A program made the translations under genes and the position numbers. The notes below the pieces were generated by a model that was given only the letters and a program-made list of their open reading frames with translations, had not been told where the DNA came from and searched no databases. 64,000 nucleotides of DNA from Burkholderiaceae bacterium. GTDB lineage: Bacteria > Pseudomonadota > Gammaproteobacteria > Burkholderiales > Burkholderiaceae_B. Shown here piece after piece: positions 53,058 to 62,806 of this stretch. The stretch covers positions 62,001 through 126,000 of the forward strand of contig JAMNXR010000001.1 of assembly GCA_023653055.1 (NCBI GenBank), given 5' to 3'. The number at the start of each line of letters is the position of its first letter. The first letter of the stretch is position 1.

Positions 53058-54772
53058 TGTTTAATACCGCAGGCCATTCTGCCAATCGTTCGACACATCC
53101 AGCACGTATTTGTCGACAAATAGGCATCTATTTATCTTGGAGTGCCTTGGTCATCACAGGGTTATCACTCGCGGTAGTGCTAAGTAGTTATGTGTTTTCA
53201 CTCTTTCAGCCAGTGAGATGGCCGACGCTCACTTACTTTAATCTAGCATTACTGATTGCCGTGATATCAAGGAAATGGTCAATTTTTTTCGTGATTTTTT
53301 CTCTGCCACTTGCAACGGCATTTCATGAACAAATTCAGCATTTTTACAAACCGGCTGTTCCATACTTTGTTGCATATCCAAGTATAGATATTATCGCTGG
53401 CTTCATTGTGGGTAGTTTTTTAAGACAAATATTTCAACACAGGAAATTTTCGGTTTCCAAATTAGCGTCACTCTGGCCGTTGGGGCTGTTATTGATCATA
53501 CTCGTGTGCTCAACTGCAGTCGCTATTTCTAGAAATCTTTGGCAATCCGCATCGTCCTTTCATTGGCAAGAATTATTTGTAAGTCTTCTGCACTTTAAGC
53601 TGCTTGGCAAAAGTAATGACTTTGCACCCGTAGCAGATATGATTGTCTACTGTTTTGCAGGTTTGGTCGTCATTATTATTTCAGAGATACTACGTAATAA
53701 TAGAAACAGAGATGCGGTTGTTTTTAAACCAGTCGTGGTCGCAGTCATAATTTCTGCCAGTTATGGGATATTTCAAGCATTTTCAACGATTGGATTGCCT
53801 GCGGCAACGATTGCATATCGTCCCGAAAGCATTGGCTATGGTGCGGTTGGTTTTCAGTCAGATATTCACTCCTTTGCTGCGCATATGTTACTGGGCGCAG
53901 TAGGACTTTTCGGGTTTCTTGGTCGTGCCGATCAAAAATACTGGCGGTACATCACGATTAGTGCAATTGTGTTGAGTTGGACCGCTATCATTTTAAGTAA
54001 ATCAAGGGCATCACTATTCTTAGCCTGTATAACAATATTTATTATATTTATATTTAAGTTAAAAGATAAGCGGGAAAATTTATACAAAAATGGAGTTTAT
54101 TGTTTAGCATTAATCGCTTCTGTACTGATTATTATTGTTTATTCAGGTCATTACATATGGATAAAGGAACTATTTAGTGCGATATTCAATCCCGATTTAA
54201 AAGGTTTTGAAGCGTTTAATGAACTGTCTAGATGGAGACTAGAATTTCACACGGCGGCAATACGCATGTTCACTCAGTATCCTTGGTTTGGTGTGGGAAA
54301 TGGTGAATTTTTCAGACTGTCGTCTGTGCTTGAGTTTAGTAACTCTCCCGCCATGGTACGAGCGGGAGGTGAGAATGCACATAACTATTTTTTGCAAACC
54401 CTAACAGAAGTCGGGATTGTAGGAATATTGGGCTTTATGATTGTTTTTTTATGGCCAGTGTTTAATATTAAAAAAAGAGTCGTTCTCGTCCCCGTCACGT
54501 ATGGGATATTTTCTTTGTTTCTTGGAAATCTGTATTCACACTCGTTTTTACTCCGAGAAAATCTAATGCTGTTAAGTGTATTTGTAGGATTGCTTTATTC
54601 CTATACACGACAGCGAAAAAGATGTGTGTTTTATTATTCTCAGACGATAGAAAGACAAAATTTAATAATAATTTGTACTGGCATTGTAGTCATTTTAACC
54701 CTGTTGGGTGTTACTAACGAGGTTATACACTCCTTTGGTAAGCTTCCTTTTATTTATGGATCTCATAAATAA
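53057..54772 (+). CDS. O-antigen polymerase/ligase-like membrane protein (paralog of 30222..32306 lacking its C-terminal domain)
   Basis: GYGAVGFQSDIHSFAAHMLLGAVGLFGFL and GENAHNYFLQTLTEVGIVGI align with the other copy; ~12 TM. Confidence 0.82.
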   Translation: MFNTAGHSANRSTHPARICRQIGIYLSWSALVITGLSLAVVLSSYVFSLFQPVRWPTLTYFNLALLIAVISRKWSIFFVIFSLPLATAFHEQIQHFYKPAVPYFVAYPSIDIIAGFIVGSFLRQIFQHRKFSVSKLASLWPLGLLLIILVCSTAVAISRNLWQSASSFHWQELFVSLLHFKLLGKSNDFAPVADMIVYCFAGLVVIIISEILRNNRNRDAVVFKPVVVAVIISASYGIFQAFSTIGLPAATIAYRPESIGYGAVGFQSDIHSFAAHMLLGAVGLFGFLGRADQKYWRYITISAIVLSWTAIILSKSRASLFLACITIFIIFIFKLKDKRENLYKNGVYCLALIASVLIIIVYSGHYIWIKELFSAIFNPDLKGFEAFNELSRWRLEFHTAAIRMFTQYPWFGVGNGEFFRLSSVLEFSNSPAMVRAGGENAHNYFLQTLTEVGIVGILGFMIVFLWPVFNIKKRVVLVPVTYGIFSLFLGNLYSHSFLLRENLMLLSVFVGLLYSYTRQRKRCVFYYSQTIERQNLIIICTGIVVILTLLGVTNEVIHSFGKLPFIYGSHK

Positions 54773-54834
54773 AAAATTAGTCAGGAAATTTTTTAAACCT
54801 CACAGTATGTTGCGTCTTGCCAAGGAGTGTAGCG

Positions 54835-54966
54835 ATGGAAATCAACGGGTATCAGTCTGTATTGAGACGTGATCATAAAAATATTCTTATGCGCACCATT
54901 GATACCGATCGTGATATTAAACATCCTATTACACCGCATACATACGCAAAACAGTGTCAAACATGA
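54835..54966 (+). other. Small ORF (43 aa) with strong SD and ATGA coupling, or decayed 3' fragment of the polymerase gene
   Basis: AAGGAG (54822-54827) 7 nt before ATG 54835; protein MEINGYQSVLRRDHKNILMRTIDTDRDIKHPITPHTYAKQCQT; stop overlaps ATG at 54963. Confidence 0.4.
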
Positions 54967-56183
54967 GAGTTTTAGTTTTAACCCAATATTATTGGCCCGA
55001 ATCATTTCGTATTAACGAAGTCGTAGAGTCATTAATTGCCGCTGGCTGCCAAGTTACCGTATTGACGGGACAACCCAACTATCCACAAGGCAAGATTTTT
55101 AAAGGCTATCGGGCCTTTAGTTTTGGATCAGAGCTGCACAAAACTGGTTACAACATTGTGCGTGTCCCCCTTGCTCCTCGGGGTAAGGCTGGAGCATTTG
55201 GACTGATTGCTAACTATTTGTCATTTGTATTAAGTACATCGTTTATTGGTCCAATGCTTCTCAAAGGTCAACAGTTTGACATTGTGTTTGTTTATGCGCC
55301 GTCTCCCATCATCCAGGCAATTGGTGCTCTAGTAATAGGCAAGATTAAAAAGGCTAAAGTAATTGTTTGGATTCAGGATCTGTGGCCTCAGAGTCTTGAA
55401 GCAACTGGCTTTGTTAAAAACAAGTTTCTTTTAGCATCTGTGTCCAGTGTTGTCAGGTGGATCTACCGTAAAAGTGATTTGTTACTTGTCCAGTCGGAGG
55501 CGTTTAGTCCTTCGGTACAAGAAATGGCCGGAACAACGCCCGTCCGCTATCATCCTAACCCAGGAGAAAATGCTTTTTCCAGCCTTGATCAGTCTCATAC
55601 TGTTGCCTTGCATCTAGACGATTCCTTCAACGTCGTCTTTGCAGGTAACCTCGGAACAGTGCAGGCCCTAGACACAGTTATCAACGCCGCTCAAATTCTG
55701 GTGGCGCATCCTGAAATTAAAATAATATTAATTGGTAGCGGAAGTTTGAGCCCATGGCTGGCATCAGAAATCCAGCAAAGAAACATCCGTAACGTCGTGC
55801 TTCCTGGAAGATTTCCCGTTGAAGCAATGCCTGGCATACTGAATCAGGCCTCTGCACTTCTGGTGAGCCTGTCAAAAAACCCGATCATGAGTCAAACAGT
55901 ACCTAGTAAAATTCAGGTATACCTCGCAGCCGGCAAGCCTATCATCGCTTGTCTGGATGGCGAAGGCGCAAGAATCATCAAGCAAGCAGGTGCAGGTCTG
56001 GCATGCGAGGCCGAAAATGCCTCTGAACTTGCTCAATGTATTCTGACTTTATACCAATTGCCCAAAGAGAAACTTAAGGAAATGGGTAATGCGGGTCTCA
56101 AATTCTATGCGTCTCACTTTGAGCCCAGCACGCTAGCAGAAAACCTTAAAAAACATTTTGAATCCGTTTTAATTAATAAATAA
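54963..56183 (+). CDS. Glycosyltransferase family 4 (WbuB/WbjE-like)
   Basis: MRVLVLTQYYWPESFRINEVVESL; VWIQDLWPQSLEATGF; LVSLSKNPIMSQTVPSKIQVYLAAGKPIIA. GTG at 54954 also possible. Confidence 0.92.
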   Translation: MRVLVLTQYYWPESFRINEVVESLIAAGCQVTVLTGQPNYPQGKIFKGYRAFSFGSELHKTGYNIVRVPLAPRGKAGAFGLIANYLSFVLSTSFIGPMLLKGQQFDIVFVYAPSPIIQAIGALVIGKIKKAKVIVWIQDLWPQSLEATGFVKNKFLLASVSSVVRWIYRKSDLLLVQSEAFSPSVQEMAGTTPVRYHPNPGENAFSSLDQSHTVALHLDDSFNVVFAGNLGTVQALDTVINAAQILVAHPEIKIILIGSGSLSPWLASEIQQRNIRNVVLPGRFPVEAMPGILNQASALLVSLSKNPIMSQTVPSKIQVYLAAGKPIIACLDGEGARIIKQAGAGLACEAENASELAQCILTLYQLPKEKLKEMGNAGLKFYASHFEPSTLAENLKKHFESVLINK

Positions 56184-56204
56184 CTAAATAGCCTCACGTT
56201 GCTT

Positions 56205-57113
56205 ATGGAATCCAAATCCTTCGGGACAAACTTAAAAACGAAAATCCTTGTTTTAGGTGTATCGGGGATGCTTGGTCATGCAATTTATCGGGTCTTTTCT
56301 CAAGACAAACAAAACTTTACGATCTTGGGGATGGCGAGATCTGACCGCGTCAAAAATCACCTGCCAGAGGCGTTGCAACAAAATATAGTTTGGGGGATTG
56401 ACGTAGAAAATATTGACGCTCTCACTCAACTGCTCGCCAGAACAACACCTGACATCGTGATTAACTGTATTGGGTTAGTCAAACAACTAAAGGAAGCAAA
56501 TGACCCCTTTAGTAGTATTTCAATTAATGCTTTGTTTCCCCATAGACTCGCAAGGCTTTGCAAACTCGTTGGTGCAAAACTCATTCACATCAGTACCGAC
56601 TGCGTTTTTGACGGTTCGCGCGGCATGTACTCAGAAAATGATATGCCTGATGCACAAGATTTATATGGCCGCAGCAAATTACTTGGTGAAGTAGATTATT
56701 CAAACGCTATCACCCTCCGAACCTCAATTATTGGTCACGAAATGCAAAGTGCTCACGGTTTGGTCGAATGGTTTTTATCACAAGCAGGTTCTGTAAAAGG
56801 TTACAAACGCGCGTTATTCTCTGGCCTACCCACAGTTGAATTAGCAACAGTCATCAGAGACTATGTTATTCCACGTCCTGAATTGCATGGTGTTTTTCAC
56901 GTTTCTGCATCCCCAATTAATAAGTTCGATCTTCTCAGTCTAATTGCTGAAACTTATCAAAAATCCATCGTGATAGAACCCGATGAAAATCTTGTCATTG
57001 ATCGATCTCTTGATTCTAGTAGGTTCCAAAAACTGACGGGTTACAAACCACCTTCCTGGACAGAGTTAATTCGTCGCCAGCAGGCATTCCATTTAAATGA
57101 TCCTACGGGCTAG
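56205..57113 (+). CDS. fnlB: RmlD-like SDR reductase, FnlB/WbjC/CapF family (UDP-L-FucNAc pathway)
   Basis: KILVLGVSGMLGHAIYRVF; HISTDCVFDGSRGMYSE; adjacent to fnlA and fnlC. ORF opens with TTG at 56199. Confidence 0.85.
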   Translation: MESKSFGTNLKTKILVLGVSGMLGHAIYRVFSQDKQNFTILGMARSDRVKNHLPEALQQNIVWGIDVENIDALTQLLARTTPDIVINCIGLVKQLKEANDPFSSISINALFPHRLARLCKLVGAKLIHISTDCVFDGSRGMYSENDMPDAQDLYGRSKLLGEVDYSNAITLRTSIIGHEMQSAHGLVEWFLSQAGSVKGYKRALFSGLPTVELATVIRDYVIPRPELHGVFHVSASPINKFDLLSLIAETYQKSIVIEPDENLVIDRSLDSSRFQKLTGYKPPSWTELIRRQQAFHLNDPTG

Positions 57114-57119
57114 AAACAA

Positions 57120-58130
57120 ATGTTCAAAGATAAAATTCTTTTAATCACTGGCGGTACCGGATCATTTGGAAATGCCGTACTGAGTCGACTTCTCAATTCT
57201 GACCTCGCCGAAATTCGCGTTTTTAGTCGTGACGAAAAAAAACAAGAAGACATGCGGTTACATCAGAAAAATGACAAATTAAAATTTTATATTGGAGATG
57301 TTCGGGAGTACGACAGTATTTACGACGCATTGCGAGGCGTAGATTTTGTGTTCCATGCGGCTGCGCTCAAGCAAGTTCCTTCTTGTGAGTTTTATCCGAT
57401 GGAGGCCATGCGCACCAATGTTCAGGGCGCTGAAAATGTGATGCGCGCTGCAATTGCTCAAGGTGTGAGCCGTTGCGTCTTACTTAGCACGGATAAAGCC
57501 GTTTACCCAATTAATGCAATGGGCATATCCAAAGCGCTCATGGAAAAAGTCATGGTGGCAAAATCCCGATTGTGTGATCCCGCCACAACCGTGTTGTCTG
57601 CGACACGTTACGGCAATGTCATGGCTTCGCGCGGTTCAGTCATTCCTCTTTTTCTTGATCAACTACGTCAAGGAAAGCCAATCACCGTGACAGACCCGAA
57701 TATGACGCGATTTCTCATGTCGCTTGAAGAGTCGGTCGATCTGGTTTTATATGCTTTTGAGCATGCGCGTCCAGGCGATATTTTTGTTCAAAAGGCGCCT
57801 GCTTCAACGGTAGGAGATCTTGCTCATGCCATGACATCATTATTTCCTAATAAAAGTGAAATCAAAGTGATCGGTACAAGACATGGTGAAAAGCTGTATG
57901 AATCACTCGTATCACGGGAAGAGATGGCAAGAGCTGAAAATCTTGATAATTACTACCGAATCCCTGCGGATGCACGAGATTTGAACTATGACAAATATTT
58001 TGTAGAAGGTGAAACACAAATTGCTAATTTTGATGATTACACCTCGCACAATACTCAGCGACTGAATGTTCAACAAGTGAAAGATGTTTTACTAAGCTTG
58101 CCGATGATTCAGGAGGCAATCGGTGAATAA
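57120..58130 (+). CDS. fnlA: UDP-GlcNAc 4,6-dehydratase/5-epimerase, FnlA/WbjB/CapE family
   Basis: LLITGGTGSFGNAVLSRLL; FHAAALKQVPSCEFYPMEAMRTNVQGAENV; LLSTDKAVYPINAMGISKALMEK. Confidence 0.92.
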   Translation: MFKDKILLITGGTGSFGNAVLSRLLNSDLAEIRVFSRDEKKQEDMRLHQKNDKLKFYIGDVREYDSIYDALRGVDFVFHAAALKQVPSCEFYPMEAMRTNVQGAENVMRAAIAQGVSRCVLLSTDKAVYPINAMGISKALMEKVMVAKSRLCDPATTVLSATRYGNVMASRGSVIPLFLDQLRQGKPITVTDPNMTRFLMSLEESVDLVLYAFEHARPGDIFVQKAPASTVGDLAHAMTSLFPNKSEIKVIGTRHGEKLYESLVSREEMARAENLDNYYRIPADARDLNYDKYFVEGETQIANFDDYTSHNTQRLNVQQVKDVLLSLPMIQEAIGE

Positions 58131-59259
58131 ACTCAAGGTAATGACAATAGTTGGAACGCGGCCAGAAATCATTCGTCTATCAAGAATCATTCCAAAACTT
58201 GATCAGTTTTTTGATCATCTTCTTGTCCATACAGGTCAAAATTATGATTATGAATTGAATGAAGTTTTTTTCTCTGAACTTGCCATCCGAAAACCTGATG
58301 TTTTCATGGAGGCAGCTGGAGAGACTGCGGCCGAAACAATAGGTCAAATTATTATTGCTACCGACAACCTCATTGAAAAATTTTCGCCGGACGCGATATT
58401 GATTTTAGGCGACACCAATAGCAGTTTGTCAGCTATTTCAGCAAAGCGCCGCAAGGTCCCAATTTTTCATATGGAGGCAGGTAACCGTTGTTTTGATTTT
58501 CGTGTGCCCGAAGAAATTAATCGCCGCATCGTAGACCATATAGCGGATATCAATCTTACCTATAGTGAAATTGCGCGAAACTACCTCCTTCGAGAAGGTC
58601 TTCCAGCAGATCAAATTATTAAAACAGGCAGTCCACTACGTGAGGTGATTGAATACTATCGCTCCGAAATCAACGCATCACAGGTCCTGTCGAAGTTAAA
58701 TATAAAAAAGCAACAGTATTTTCTAGTCAGCGCACATCGAGAAGAAAACGTTGATTCTCTTGAAAATCTGCAGAAATTATTTTTATTGTTAGACAAGCTC
58801 GTTGAAAAATATAATTTACCTGTGATTGTTTCAACGCATCCAAGAACGCGAAAGCGCATTGAGGAAGCCGGTCTGGTTGCCGCACCGCTGGTAAAGTTTC
58901 AAAAACCATTCGGTTTTTTGGATTATATTCATCTGCAACAAGGTGCTCGAGCAGTTTTGTCTGATAGCGGGACAATCACTGAAGAGTCCTCGATTTTAAA
59001 TCTACCTGCACTCAACCTTCGCGAGGTGCATGAGCGTCCTGAGGGCTTTGAAGAAGCCGCGGTCATGTTTGTAGGCTTGGATATCGATCGTGTCATGCAG
59101 GGCCTCGCTATTCTCGAACAACAGTCTCGCGGAGAGGACAGATCGTTAAGGCTTGTCGCTGACTATTCGCCCGACAATGTTTCTGACAAAATCGTCAGAA
59201 TCATACAAAGTTATACAGACTTTGTTAACCGCAGGGTTTGGCATAAAGTGCAACATTAA
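58123..59259 (+). CDS. fnlC: UDP-N-acetylglucosamine 2-epimerase family, FnlC/WbjD/CapG
   Basis: MTIVGTRPEIIRLSRIIPKLDQ; HMEAGNRCFDFRVPEEINRRIVDHIADINLTYSEIA; SDSGTITEESSILNLPALNLR. Confidence 0.92.
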   Translation: MNKLKVMTIVGTRPEIIRLSRIIPKLDQFFDHLLVHTGQNYDYELNEVFFSELAIRKPDVFMEAAGETAAETIGQIIIATDNLIEKFSPDAILILGDTNSSLSAISAKRRKVPIFHMEAGNRCFDFRVPEEINRRIVDHIADINLTYSEIARNYLLREGLPADQIIKTGSPLREVIEYYRSEINASQVLSKLNIKKQQYFLVSAHREENVDSLENLQKLFLLLDKLVEKYNLPVIVSTHPRTRKRIEEAGLVAAPLVKFQKPFGFLDYIHLQQGARAVLSDSGTITEESSILNLPALNLREVHERPEGFEEAAVMFVGLDIDRVMQGLAILEQQSRGEDRSLRLVADYSPDNVSDKIVRIIQSYTDFVNRRVWHKVQH

Positions 59260-60228
59260 ATGAATGCAGTTATGCACAATTCAAGAATTCTAGTAACTGG
59301 CGCTTCTGGCTTTATTGGCCAGGCGCTCACCACACGCCTGCTAACATTTATCGATCCTGCCAACATTGTCGTTACGACACATCGCAATTGCTTAAATGGT
59401 CTGCCCTGCAGACACTTTAATCTTGCACTCGACTCAACGACCCACTGGGATGCCGCGTTAGATGATGTAAAAGTCATTATTCATTGTGCTGCCAGAGTGC
59501 ATGTCATGAATGAAACATCAGCAGATTCTCTTGACATGTTTCGCGCCATCAATGTTGAAGGCACACTAAATCTTGCACGCCAAGCTGCAGCCAAGGGTGT
59601 CAGGCGGTTCATTTATTTGAGTTCTGTAAAAGTGAACGGGGAATTCACCGCAGCGAATCATTATTTTTCCTCAGATGACACACCTGATCCAAAAGATGCG
59701 TATGGCATTTCAAAAATGGAAGCGGAATACGGATTGCAAGTCATTGCGAACGAAACGGGTATGGAGTTGGTTGTTATTCGACCACCACTTGTATACGGAC
59801 CCGGTGTTAAAGCAAATTTTTTAAGTTTGATACGCTTGATATCCAAGGGGATTCCATTACCACTAGGCGCTGTTTTGCATAATCGCCGTAGCTTCGTTTC
59901 CCTCGATAATTTGGTAGATCTTCTTGTATGCTGTGTTGATCATCCTGCTGCCGCAAATGAAATATTTATGGTGAGTGACGGAGACGATATCTCCACCACA
60001 ACCCTACTGATTGCCTTAAGCAACGCAATGGGTAAGAGACCAAGGCTACTACCCATCCCCCCTGTATTGTTGAGCTTTTTCGCACGTCTCCTTGGGAAAA
60101 AGTCTCTCACTGACAGACTACTTGGAAATCTTCAAGTGGATATTACAAAAACGACACAACGCCTAAATTGGAGACCTCGCATGAATACCCGCGAAGGTTT
60201 GCAGCTCTTATTTATGAAGGCAAGTTAA
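59260..60228 (+). CDS. NAD-dependent epimerase/reductase (WbpV/WbjF-like)
   Basis: RILVTGASGFIGQALTTRLL; IHCAARVHVMNETSADSL; YLSSVKVNGE; precedes sugar transferase and WbpM-like gene. Confidence 0.87.
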   Translation: MNAVMHNSRILVTGASGFIGQALTTRLLTFIDPANIVVTTHRNCLNGLPCRHFNLALDSTTHWDAALDDVKVIIHCAARVHVMNETSADSLDMFRAINVEGTLNLARQAAAKGVRRFIYLSSVKVNGEFTAANHYFSSDDTPDPKDAYGISKMEAEYGLQVIANETGMELVVIRPPLVYGPGVKANFLSLIRLISKGIPLPLGAVLHNRRSFVSLDNLVDLLVCCVDHPAAANEIFMVSDGDDISTTTLLIALSNAMGKRPRLLPIPPVLLSFFARLLGKKSLTDRLLGNLQVDITKTTQRLNWRPRMNTREGLQLLFMKAS

Positions 60229-60788
60229 TGAAACGTTTTTTTGACATATTACTATCCCTGGTAAGCATGATAGTTTTATTGTTGCCTATGCTTATCGTTG
60301 CACTGCTAGTAAAACTCACATCTAAAGGGCCTACCATTTATCTTAGCGAGCGCGTGGGTCAAGATAACAAATTATTCCTCATGCCAAAATTTAGAAGTAT
60401 GCGCATCGATACGCCGGTTGTCGCCACGCACTTGCTACAAAACCCATCAAACTTTTTAACTCCAATCGGTTCTTTTATCAGGAAAAGTAGTCTTGATGAA
60501 CTCCCTCAATTATGGAGTATTCTCATTGGTGACATGTCCTTTGTTGGTCCGCGACCGGCACTTTTCAACCAAACGGATTTGATTGAGTTGCGCACAAAGC
60601 AGGGCATCCATAGATTAGTACCCGGTTTGACAGGATGGGCGCAAGTCAACGGGCGGGACGAACTTCCTATTGCTGAAAAAGTTGCTCTTGATGCAGAGTA
60701 TGCTGGACGTAAATCAGTACGCTTTGATATCTTAATACTATTGTTAACCGCGCAAAAAGTTTTGCGTCGTGACGGCATCTCTCACTAA
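60228..60788 (+). CDS. Bacterial sugar transferase (PglC/WcaJ catalytic-domain type, initiating phosphoglycosyltransferase)
   Basis: MKRFFDILLSLVSMIVLLLPM; PKFRSMR; IRKSSLDELPQLWSILIGDMSFVGPRPAL; GLTGWAQVNGRD. TAATG overlap with upstream gene. Confidence 0.95.
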   Translation: MKRFFDILLSLVSMIVLLLPMLIVALLVKLTSKGPTIYLSERVGQDNKLFLMPKFRSMRIDTPVVATHLLQNPSNFLTPIGSFIRKSSLDELPQLWSILIGDMSFVGPRPALFNQTDLIELRTKQGIHRLVPGLTGWAQVNGRDELPIAEKVALDAEYAGRKSVRFDILILLLTAQKVLRRDGISH

Positions 60789-62753
60789 TTGCCAAGTTTT
60801 ATGCTTAGCACAAGCGCAACATCCTCCATTCTTGAATTACCTCGCACTGCGAAGCGCCTGGTCGTTGTCGCCGTGGATGCTTGTCTTTGCGTATTAACAG
60901 TCTGGTTCGCATTTTATTTACGTTTAGGAGAATTTGTTTCTCTTTCCGGACCTCCAATCAAAGCAGCCATTTTTTCAATTGCTTTGGCGCTGCCAATCTT
61001 TATGTTCTGGGGTCTGTATCGCGCCATTTTTCGATATTCTGGATGGCCGGCTCTCAAGGCTGTCACGAAAGCCACTGCCTTATATGGCTTGGTGTATGCC
61101 ACTATTTTTACTGCCATTAGTTTCGACGGTATTCCCAGAACAGTTGGATTAATCCAGCCCATCCTGCTCCTCTTGGCTATTGGTGCGTCGCGCGCCATTG
61201 CAAGCTATTTTCTTGGTGGTGCGTATCAGAACTTACTCAAAAGATCTTCCTTGCCGAGAGTCTTAATTTACGGTGCCGGCACTTCTGGTCAGCAGCTTGC
61301 TGCTGCAATGGCAAACAGTCAAGAAATGCGTGTCGTTGGCTTTTTAGATGACAATTTGCGACTCCATGGGCATGTCATTAACGGACTGCCCATTCATAAC
61401 CCAGCCGATTTAAATAGAATCATTGTTTCATTACGCATTAGTGATGTCTTACTTGCGTTACCTTCAATTAATCGAAAAAGACGAAATGAAATCCTCAACG
61501 AGATGCTCAAAGCGCGTGTTTCTGTTCGCACGCTTCCAAGTGTCACGCAGTTAGCGCAAGGTAGAGTCAGTACATCTGATTTAATTGAATTGGATATTGA
61601 TGATCTGCTTGGGCGTGAAATGGTCGCGCCTGATGACACATTATTAAATCTTCACGTAAGTGCTAAGGTTGTTCTCGTCACTGGAGCGGGTGGATCCATC
61701 GGAGGTGAAATCTGTCGACAAATTTTTAAACTCCACCCCTCGATTTTATTATTGATCGAACAAAATGAATACTCTCTTTATACAATTCATCAGGAACTCG
61801 TTTCTGCAGCTAAACATTCAAATGTCGAAATAATTCCTTTACTTTCATCCGTTCAAAATACTGTACGCATGAATGAAATCATGCATACATGGAAACCGGA
61901 TACTGTTTATCACACTGCCGCGTACAAGCATGTTCCGCTCGTTGAACATAATCCTGTCGAGGGCATAAAAAATAATGTCATCGGCACATTAACCATTGCC
62001 AAGGCTGCCGTAGAGCATGGTGTATCTAATTTTGTTTTGATTAGTACCGATAAAGCTGTGCGTCCCACGAACATCATGGGAGCCAGTAAACGTCTTGCCG
62101 AAATGATATTGCAAGCAATGGCCCAAACTTCTCACTGCAATAGCCCAGATACCTTGGCTCAACGCACCACTTTTTCTATGGTCCGTTTTGGTAATGTCCT
62201 GGGATCCTCTGGTTCAGTTGTCCCAAAATTTCGTCAACAAATCCGTGACGGAGGGCCGATTACTCTTACCCATCCTGAAATCACTCGTTACTTCATGACG
62301 ATTTCAGAGGCTGCACAGCTGGTGATTCAGGCTGGCGCTATGGCTCAGAGTGGTGATTTATTTGTTTTAGATATGGGTGAGCCCGTAAAGATTATCGATC
62401 TTGCTAAGAGAATGATTGAGCTTTCCGGCCTAACGTTAAGAAGTGCTAACAACCCTGATGGGGATATTGATATACAAGTCACAGGATTACGCCCTGGAGA
62501 AAAGCTATATGAAGAACTTCTGATTGGCGAGAATCCAATAATAACGACACATCCAAGGATTATGAAGGCTCATGAAGAGTACCTTCTATGGCAAGAGTTA
62601 GAAACAAAACTCGAGTTATTGAAATCTGTCTTGGATAAAAACGATATCGTGGCGCTCAGAGCCATATTGGTTGAGCTGGTGTCAGGCTATGTTCCTGATG
62701 GCAAGATCGTTGACTGGATCACACTTGAGCAAATTGACCCAAGGTGGCATTAA
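60789..62753 (+). CDS. Membrane-anchored nucleotide-sugar 4,6-dehydratase (WbpM/CapD/PglF-like)
   Basis: N-terminal 4 TM; VLVTGAGGSIGGEICRQIF; TAAYKHVPLVEHNPVEGIKNNVIGT; LISTDKAVRPTNIMGASKR. TTG start or ATG at 60801. Confidence 0.95.
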   Translation: MPSFMLSTSATSSILELPRTAKRLVVVAVDACLCVLTVWFAFYLRLGEFVSLSGPPIKAAIFSIALALPIFMFWGLYRAIFRYSGWPALKAVTKATALYGLVYATIFTAISFDGIPRTVGLIQPILLLLAIGASRAIASYFLGGAYQNLLKRSSLPRVLIYGAGTSGQQLAAAMANSQEMRVVGFLDDNLRLHGHVINGLPIHNPADLNRIIVSLRISDVLLALPSINRKRRNEILNEMLKARVSVRTLPSVTQLAQGRVSTSDLIELDIDDLLGREMVAPDDTLLNLHVSAKVVLVTGAGGSIGGEICRQIFKLHPSILLLIEQNEYSLYTIHQELVSAAKHSNVEIIPLLSSVQNTVRMNEIMHTWKPDTVYHTAAYKHVPLVEHNPVEGIKNNVIGTLTIAKAAVEHGVSNFVLISTDKAVRPTNIMGASKRLAEMILQAMAQTSHCNSPDTLAQRTTFSMVRFGNVLGSSGSVVPKFRQQIRDGGPITLTHPEITRYFMTISEAAQLVIQAGAMAQSGDLFVLDMGEPVKIIDLAKRMIELSGLTLRSANNPDGDIDIQVTGLRPGEKLYEELLIGENPIITTHPRIMKAHEEYLLWQELETKLELLKSVLDKNDIVALRAILVELVSGYVPDGKIVDWITLEQIDPRWH

Positions 62754-62806
62754 GTGAAAGGTAATCCTCATGCAGGATAATTGGAGTGAGAATAAGAGTG
62801 TTCTCG

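Noticed and set aside
62764-62805. Short hairpins ATCCT-catgc-AGGAT and GAGAA-n8-TTCTC in a convergent gap
   Set aside because: Only 5-bp stems without U tracts; too weak to call terminators.
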